Shown here: one piece after another, positions 57,590 to 64,000 of the stretch | Layout of the letters: each line of letters starts with the position of its first letter | Position numbering within the stretch: position 1 is the stretch's first letter | Origin: Aradus depressus | Taxonomy: Eukaryota > Arthropoda > Insecta > Hemiptera > Aradidae | Assembly (NCBI GenBank): GCA_963662175.1 | Contig: OY759224.1 | Location: 35,349,489 to 35,413,488 of the forward strand | Length of the DNA: 64,000 nt | Reading direction: 5' to 3' | Position numbers and translations under genes: made by a program | The notes under the pieces: model-generated | The model's database searches: none | Seen by the model: only the letters and a program-made list of their open reading frames with translations | What the model was told of the DNA's origin: nothing

Positions 57590-57892
57590 GGCCATACCGG
57601 ATGGCCGTCCCACCTACCGCAGCCTCTGTTGGTCGGGCTCCAGTACCTCACAAGTCTCTGGAGCTGCGGGGCCTCCGGCTGTTCGCTCTCCTTCCTTCTG
57701 GCAGGGTTGAGGGGTTGGCCATGCCTGGACACTGGCCGGGTGGCCGTCGCGCCCATCGCAGCCTCTGTTGGTCGGGCTCCTGTACCTCACAAGTCTCTGG
57801 AGCTGCGGGGCCTCCGGCTGGTCGCTCTCCTTCCTTCTGGCAGGGTTGAGAGGTTGGCCATACCTGTACACTGGTCGGGTGGCCAGTAGTTA
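57590..57892. repeat. 139-bp GC-rich tandem repeat, about 2.1 units
   Basis: gcctctgttggtcgggctcc starts at 57622 and 57761, with near-identical downstream sequence. Open frames on both strands follow from the repeat and GC content. Confidence 0.93.
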
Positions 57893-58157
57893 GTTATTAT
57901 GACTTATACGCGGGCTTTAACTACAAGATCACATCGCCTACTACCAGAGCGCTCTTTCGTGACTCTGGTGGACATTAGCCCGACTCTACTTTGGGAGTCC
58001 TAAATTTTGCCTACCCTAAATTTTTATTCACCTAGGGCAGGGGTCTTTAAGGAGTACCTGACGTAGGTCAGGCTCGAGACAATCCGAAGGACGGCGGGCT
58101 TAAGTTCATTTTACCTCCTAGATAAAATAAACGAAGGGCCTCGGCCAGGTTTCGAAC
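57889..58157 (-). mobile_element. SINE1 copy
   Basis: From tagttattatgacttatacg to ggcctcggccaggtttcgaac. Its truncated head is at the right; part of the accatcgcttaacgtccc block is deleted. Confidence 0.87.
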
Positions 58158-58159
58158 AT

Positions 58160-59465
58160 TTTTTGCGTTATTAATTTTTTGTTATCACCTTGGGAAGGGT
58201 CATTTGTGGTTTTTGTAATCGTCTTCCAAATTCCCTGAGGTTCACCTTTTAATCAATGAAAAACACGAGGTGTCGTCGGATATTGATTAAGGGAGTCTGG
58301 CGAGGAGGATGATGTGGTCGAGTGGACGAGCGAAAAAGCTGACAACACGTGATCGACCTATTCCAGTGACCCAGCACAGGTTGGCCAACAGTACCCCCAA
58401 TATGGGACAATTCACAATCTCCCTCAATTAATCACATTTATTTTGTTAGGCTAAAAACGAGATGTGGACACACTCACGCTTCATTAAGTCTACTGTTCTA
58501 CTTTTGGTTAAGGTCGATGTTGGATTTGTTAGTCATATCGCGAGTGTAAACGAATGCAAGCCATGGTCGGCTGAGGACAGCCTAATCAGGTCGGACAACA
58601 GCTATGGTAATCAGCTGTCCTCCAGTCTTTAGCATCGGGATCAATGTTTGTTTAGATTAGGAAACCTAGAGACAGTCGGCTGCCCAGACCTACGGCTAAT
58701 TAGACAGTACCTATATACAAATTCGAGTGAAACTTTCCCGAGATCAGTTGACCATCAGAGTTCTGCTGTCAAGGACGCAAAGTTTCCAGAAAGAGGTTAA
58801 CTTAATCAACGATTCCAAAATTGTCTCTTAACTTACAATATTATTATAAATTTCGTGCAAGAGTAACAATGAATAAGACATTTAAGGAGGACAATAATTG
58901 TTGTCCATAATTATTATGGAAGTGTAAAAAGGAGTGACGAGTTGTGCTGATTTAATTCTCTCTTAATGAGTTTTGAGGAGTGTGCTTTGAATCAAACATT
59001 GCCATCAAATGGCCGCACACAACGTTTGAATATCATCACTAAAATGTTTATTAAAATTGAAATTTTACTGTTAAGTTTATTAAATGTTACTGAACTAAAA
59101 AAGTATGTGATTTATTTCGATTGTCTTAATGTTTTTCCTTTATATCTTAAGAACGAATGATTACAGAAAAATATCATTTATCACAATGCATTCAGCGATA
59201 AAAAAAAATCACAAAAGAACCTTATCTCATGCTTACCGGGCTTGATATCTCTTCCCTACTTGAGCTTAAATTTATATTTAAAAAACAATGTAGATTATAT
59301 CTAAGAAACTACATCCAATAGGACAAAATAAACTATTTACACACACACAAAAAGAGAATATGTAGCATAATGTTTTTATTTTTAAAAATTTGAAATTTTA
59401 TTTATATTATATAATTTTAATTGTAATATCCACAAAGAAGGTGGCAAGCGAATTATGGGTAATAT
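58160..59465. other. intergenic or intron, nothing recognised
   Basis: No repeat family or exon seen. A - strand AATAAA at 59397-59402 belongs to the exon at 59469. Confidence 0.5.
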
Positions 59466-59468
59466 ACA

Positions 59469-59609
59469 TTATCTAGGTAGAGTAGCCACTTTTGGGAATG
59501 GTCCGAGGTTGAGTTTGTGAGCAGGATGCAGTGGTATGGACGAGACAGCTGACAAATCCGTCTGTCTGGAGGGAGCTTTGGCGAAAATCACCTCCTCACA
59601 TATGTCATC
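59469..59609 (-). CDS. orphan terminal coding exon, unknown host gene
   Basis: Reversed, acceptor ttgctttttgacag is followed by 46 codons: DDICEEVIFAKAPSRQTDL, SAVSSIPLHPAHKLNLGP, FPKVATLPR and TAA. It is open only in this frame, GC-richer than its flanks, and followed 67 bases later by AATAAA. Its acidic start and Ser/Pro-rich remainder look like a C-terminal tail. With the exon at 56084 it could be one of two alternative last exons of the same gene, since a stop in each prevents serial use. No family recognised. Confidence 0.55.
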   Translation of the reverse strand, partial: DDICEEVIFAKAPSRQTDLSAVSSIPLHPAHKLNLGPFPKVATLPR

Positions 59610-59720
59610 CTGTCAAAAAGCAAAAAGGCGAAACTCATCCTTTTGTTTGAAACTCTTGCCGAGGCCTATATACATAACATAACATGTCAAGGCTCTTCCT
59701 TCTGTTGATTGTGTAACCTT

Positions 59721-59752
59721 ACACACACACACACACACAACACATACACACA
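59721..59752. repeat. (CA)n microsatellite
   Basis: About ten CA units with a short interruption. Confidence 0.9.
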
Positions 59753-59864
59753 AAATAAAGTACTTTTTTCCCTTCAAGTTTTCATATGATTTCTATTTTA
59801 TTTTTAGATTTTTACGGTGAAGTCGCATAAAACTAATCTGACGCCCATTGATTACTTATTTTTT

Positions 59865-60060
59865 TACTTCTCAGCTATACGAGGGGAAGTTATGTAATCG
59901 GCCAACAATTTAATGTTGGGTTTCCATCACAATTTCATATTTTCCGAGCCACTGAACAAAAAAAGAAACAATCATTTTAGTGTGTCTGTGAAAGTTGTAA
60001 TTCCCGACAAAAAATTAGTAAATCTATGTGAAATATATGTGAATCTAGAACCTCTTAAGG
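59865..60060 (+). repeat. dispersed repeat, copy 2
   Basis: cagctatacgaggggaagtt, atgtaatcggccaacaattt and gtgtgtctgtgaaa match 10682-10820. Confidence 0.5.
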
Positions 60061-60550
60061 ACGGCACCGATGAATTTTCAGTCATATCGGGCAGAGGGAA
60101 GATGATGTACCTACATGTCATTAATATTACATAGATTTTAAAAAACTTCAAACAAACAACGTCAATTTGGAATAGGTATATACATACTTGTGAAAATTGG
60201 TTTATTCAAGTTTTAAAACAGAAAACTGTACTGTTTTCCCTGATAGTAAACAATGCTGTTTGCATTAGCAAAGGTCACATTGAAATTAGAATCATAACAA
60301 AGGCGCTACAGTCAAAATAAACATTCCTTTATAAAAAAAAAACTACAGAACTTTTGAAAGGATCATATACATACACAATTTGAAATCAAAATAATAATAA
60401 TAATACGTTTTCAACGACAATAAAATCTGCCATTTTGATTATTCTGAAATTTTGTTAAAGCTATATCTGCAGGCACGTATGGCCTATCAACTGATCAAAT
60501 TTTAGCATTCAAGGTTGAACGGTTGAAAAGTTATAGTTAAAGGCCAGTTG

Positions 60551-60787
60551 TCCGGTCTTTAAATACGAGGTCATATCGCCTACTACTAGAGCGCTCTTTC
60601 GTCGCTCTGGTGGACATATAGTGGGAGTCCTACATTTTGCCTCAGGATACTCAGGGTTATTCACCTAGGGCAGGGGTCTTTAACGAGTACCTGACATCGT
60701 ACAGGCTCGGGACCATCGCTGAACGTCCGCGTTTTCAAGGTGTTGTAACCTCCCCAGATAAAAAACATAAAGGCCTCGGCCAGGTGT
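60551..60787 (-). mobile_element. SINE1 copy, diverged
   Basis: From tccggtctttaaatacgagg to aaaggcctcggccaggtgtg. The gactcatgcccggg end is lost. Confidence 0.82.
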
Positions 60788-60839
60788 GATAATGTAAAAT
60801 AAAAAAATATAAGTAAAATTTATAATAAATAAACAAATA

Positions 60840-62240
60840 AATAAAATTACCACTTTTCCTGTAGAAATTGTAGCTGGTCTTCTACTAAATTTTGATTTCT
60901 ACAGTAATTTCCGAAAAGGGCTCTAAAAAATATCTAAAGTTCAAGACGTATTTTGAAGAAAGTGCACGTATTTAAAAAATATCAATTAACAAACTTTTCA
61001 TTTGGATTTCTTCTACATTTACGAAAGAGATTCCATATTGTTTTTCTGAATTTTGCAAAAATGTTAAATCGAATCCAAAAGTATAAATTATCTTACTGGG
61101 TTAACAGGGGAAATGAATAGCACATAATTAGAGAACAAATATTGGGTTTATTTAGCTAAATAAATTGAACCAAAATGTCAATATCAAAAAAAAAAAATTA
61201 CTTACAATTAAAAAAAATCTTACAAACTGATTACTTAAAACTATCTCAAATGTTATTTTGGGCCTATACAGGATGGCCCAGATAAGCGGGTCACAAGTGA
61301 AATAACTCGTAAACTGTTAGAGATATCAAAATTGTGCGTAGGACTAAAGTTGTAGCACTTGCCGAGAGCTATAGTATGGCGTCCTCGAAAAGACAAAAAT
61401 GACCCTTTTAATGGCTCAAACAGCCCTTCGAAGGGCGGGGTTCCCTTTTGACCCTTAAGTTTCTTTATATTTTATTAAAGTACTAAAGAAACAAAGAATA
61501 ATCGTGCAAACAGATTTTTGATACGTCAAGTAGTTCTCGGAACAAAAACGTTTAAAGTAGCACGTTTTTCTTACTCTGAAGTTAGTTGGAATTTAATAAT
61601 TATATTTAATTTAATTCCCAAGAACTACTTGACGTATCAAAAATCTGTTTGCACAGTTCTTCCTTGTTTCTTTAGTACTTTAATAAAATGTAATGAAACT
61701 TAAGGGTCAAAAGAGAACCCCGCCCTTCGAAGGGCTGTTTGAGCCATTAAAAGGGTATTTTTTTTCTTTTCGAGGACGCCATACTATAGCTCTCGGCGAG
61801 TGCTACAACTTTAGTCCTATGCAAAATTTTGATATCTCTAACCGTTTAGGAGTTATTTCACTTGTGGCCCGCTTATCTGGGCCACCCTATATATGTACAT
61901 ATAAATAAATAAAAGTACCTCCTTTGCGCATCTATTTCCATGTTATTTCACACCTTTTTGGTTCACCACACCTTAAGCCTAAACACTTCTCTCACTCCTA
62001 GCCTGTCCATCTTCACATCTCTCCCAGACTTCAACCTCCACAACCCATCTTAGACTGCTCCACTCTATTAAAAACAGCTGATCGTCGTCTTTTGTACTTC
62101 ATTCATTGGTTCCTTTTTAAAACAAAATGCGACTTCATATATTTATTCAATAATTAAGTTACTTCATTTCTAACAGCTTTTTTTTGTTCAGTTTTTTATA
62201 CCAATAAATATAATTAATGTTATAATATATTATTAATAAT
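60840..62240. repeat. long dispersed/segmental repeat, copy B
   Basis: Collinear with 52890-54140, minus about 490 bp and plus the MITE at 61269-61889. The shared right end runs to aataaatataattaatgtta. Confidence 0.85.
61269..61889. mobile_element. TA-flanked long-TIR MITE
   Basis: Ends CAGGATGGCCCAGATAAGCG and inverse; arms of about 275 bp (61269-61545, 61614-61889) pair closely. Both sides carry TA (61267-61268, 61890-61891), and copy A lacks the insert, which proves insertion. The centre has no transposase. Tc1/mariner-type mobilisation is inferred from the TA duplication. Confidence 0.92.
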
Positions 62241-62244
62241 TAGA

Positions 62245-62645
62245 ATGTGTGTAATTTTATACATCACACAGGAAAAAAATAAATATCTAATGTTGTGACA
62301 GAATGATGGACAGACACCGTAAACTTTCCATAACGACTCCGTTTTTACCATTTGTGGAACGGAACCTCAGAAATGTCAATGAAGAGGAATCGACAAACAG
62401 TTCTCAGTTCATTTTTCAGAAAAATTGCGTGCTTAAAAATTTAAAAATATGGGATAGATGCCAAGAAGACGATAAGAAAAGGAAGAGGACAGGGATCATT
62501 TGGGTGAGTTGTAGACCAGTTGCTAAGGTTAGATTCAAGTTAACTGAGTACTACATAGTAGAGGGATGTCTTGTTATTGAATTATTAGGTGCCAGTTATC
62601 CTGGTAATATAATATTTAATTATAACAAGTAATAAATTTAATATT
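62245..62645. other. unrecognised ORF region
   Basis: A 109-codon + frame (62303-62632; MMDRHRKLSITTPFLPF...) is open, but I see no domain, splice signals or homology. Probably chance or old repeat. Confidence 0.4.
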
Positions 62646-62649
62646 TAAC

Positions 62650-62957
62650 AATGAACAAACAACTAAATACTTACGGAAATAAATAATGGCTGTTGAATCA
62701 TCTTCCTTTACTTCTAATATTAATAGGTGAACCTGGGATTTCGGATATTAGTGTTAGGATGTACCTATATCAAAAATTAATAATATATATATTTTTTTTC
62801 TCTTGGTCTGAGAAAAAAAATATGATATTAATAATTTTTGATATACTATCCTAACCCTAATATCCGAAATTCAAGGTTCACCTATTAATTTTACAAGTAA
62901 AGGAAGATGATTCAACAGCCATTATTTATTTCTGTAAGTATTTAGTTGTTTGTTCAT
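62650..62957. mobile_element. foldback element, ~145-bp arms
   Basis: aatgaacaaacaactaaata at 62650 returns inverted as tatttagttgtttgttcatt at 62957. The arms pair closely around a short AT-rich centre. No TSD seen. Confidence 0.88.
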
Positions 62958-63259
62958 TTTTTTTGCCACTCAATTTTATTGCACCAGAACAAGAAAAAAA
63001 ATTAACTAAGACTTGCTGATAATTTTTTTAGAAAAAGTGTGTTTTTTGAAGTTGGGATATAGGTAGCAGGGTTCGGGATTATCCTCACTTTTTTTTTTTT
63101 TATCGGAAGCAATTCCCTCCACTTCACTCGACAAAGCTGAACCGTCTCCGGCGGGTCCACCACTCGTTTATAAAAAATAATGATCAAAAATTGTTTCTTT
63201 GTATTTTTTAGTTTGAACCTGGACCAAACATCCTCTACAAATTTCGTTAAAATCAATTG

Positions 63260-63310
63260 ATGTTTTTTTTTTTTTTTTTTTTTTTTTGGCGTGGAATGCC
63301 CTAGAAACAA
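63260..63310. repeat. poly-T plus lone TIR end
   Basis: A run of about 24 T meets GGCGTGGAATGCCC, the end sequence of the element at 43311-44113. Confidence 0.6.
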
Positions 63311-63626
63311 TGATCAAAGTGGAGACAAAATGTTCAATGACAATCGGGCGAGGTCCGTGATCTTGACTCGGTGAGATCAGCCCATTAGTCATGGGTCGAC
63401 ATTGAAAATATCCACAAAACAAGGATACTGGACGGGAGGCCACCTCATCTAACTAATCTTGGTAAATATTGAACAGGGTCAAATCTTTACAGTAGCTCTA
63501 CATCAACTAATATAGAGGGTGACGTTGTGGTCCATCTCATTACCTGCCACCTGGTGTCGTCTTAATGTATTATTATTGAATATAAAATATACAAGTGTTA
63601 TTGCACTGTTTATATTTCTCCTTAAT

Positions 63627-64000
63627 CTATATTAATAAAGTCTATATTAATAAAGCTGAAACGGGGTGTGTTTGTTTGTTTGTTTGTATGTTTGTTCCAG
63701 CATCACGCCGAAACGGCTGGACAGATTTTTATGAAACTTCCCATGTAGCATTCTTTTGAGCCCGATTGAATAATAGGCTATGTGGCGTCCCAAAATTTTG
63801 ATCGGGAGGGGGGGGTTGTAAAGGGGCCTAAGTATATAAATAGTGCTAACTCATTAACTAATGGTCGAATTGTCATGAAATTTCACATGTAGTATTTTTA
63901 AAAGCCAAAAAGGAAAAAAAGGTGTGTGGCGTCCCAAAGTTTTGAACGGGAGGGGGGTTGTGGGGTAGGCGTAAATTTGAAGATAGTGATAGATCATTTA
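63627..64000 (+). repeat. start of a dispersed element, cut by window end
   Basis: Begins with a direct repeat ctatattaataaag, then gctgaaacggggtgtgtttg and ttccagcatcacgccgaaac, a pattern I know from many insect repeat ends. Inside, two degenerate units of about 145 bp each carry atgaaa, cccatgtag/cacatgtag, and ggcgtcccaaa...cgggagggggg. Confidence 0.6.

Noticed and set aside
57541..57889. Overlapping ORFs on both strands
   Set aside because: Open on both strands because of the 139-bp GC-rich duplication; no domain or splice signal.
62303..62632. 109-codon ORF as a host gene
   Set aside because: No recognisable motif, AT-rich codons, no splice context, and close to repeat ends.
63500..63560. 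Microexon ending at CAG|GTAATG on the - strand near 63550
   Set aside because: The donor looks plausible, but there is no polypyrimidine tract or convincing acceptor upstream, so it cannot be tied to the orphan exons.

Overview
The window is an AT-rich nuclear segment of an arthropod, most likely an insect. Evidence: a spliceosomal gamma-tubulin gene with GT-AG introns, a CYP307 (Spook-family, 'Halloween') cytochrome P450 of ecdysteroid synthesis, tRNA-derived SINEs, 5'-truncated non-LTR retrotransposons, and TTAGG-type (insect telomere-like) tails on one SINE family. I cannot name the order with confidence; the repeat landscape would fit a hemipteran.

Layout. (1) 1-14.3 kb, + strand: the 3' three quarters of a gamma-tubulin gene. 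Seven clear exons join without a frame break, followed by a choice of C-terminal tails (a 22-nt cassette exon or direct splicing to the last exon). The introns hold SINE copies, LINE 3' ends and an LTR-like promoter region. (2) 15.2-18.8 kb, - strand: a complete three-exon CYP307 gene of 485 residues, convergent with gamma-tubulin, with a 7 x 37 bp array in intron 2 and a TATA box that decides the start codon. (3) 18.8-49.2 kb: no host exon recognised. The DNA is layered repeats: two SINE families (a ~327 bp one with internal A/B boxes, and a ~200 bp poly-A one), three truncated LINE insertions with recognisable target-site duplications, a 5 x 120 bp identical satellite, 17 bp and 21 bp minisatellites, snapback (palindromic) elements with hammerhead-ribozyme-like cores, and an 803 bp long-TIR element. 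(4) 49.25-51.85 kb: an apparently intact 2.6 kb DNA transposon with 31 bp terminal inverted repeats, a possible ATTT target duplication, subterminal repeats and one uninterrupted 615-codon gene of a family I associate with DUF7869. (5) 51.9-64 kb: a duplicated ~1.3 kb segment (52.86 and 60.81 kb), with a TA-flanked long-TIR MITE inserted in one copy, a 20 bp minisatellite, and two orphan terminal exons on the - strand (56.1 and 59.5 kb). Each of those exons has an acceptor, an open frame, a stop and a nearby poly(A) signal, so they look like the alternative 3' ends of a host gene that enters from the right of the window.

The most interesting items are the autonomous-looking transposon, the two orphan last exons, the hammerhead-like snapback family, the telomere-like SINE tails, and the alternative gamma-tubulin tails.
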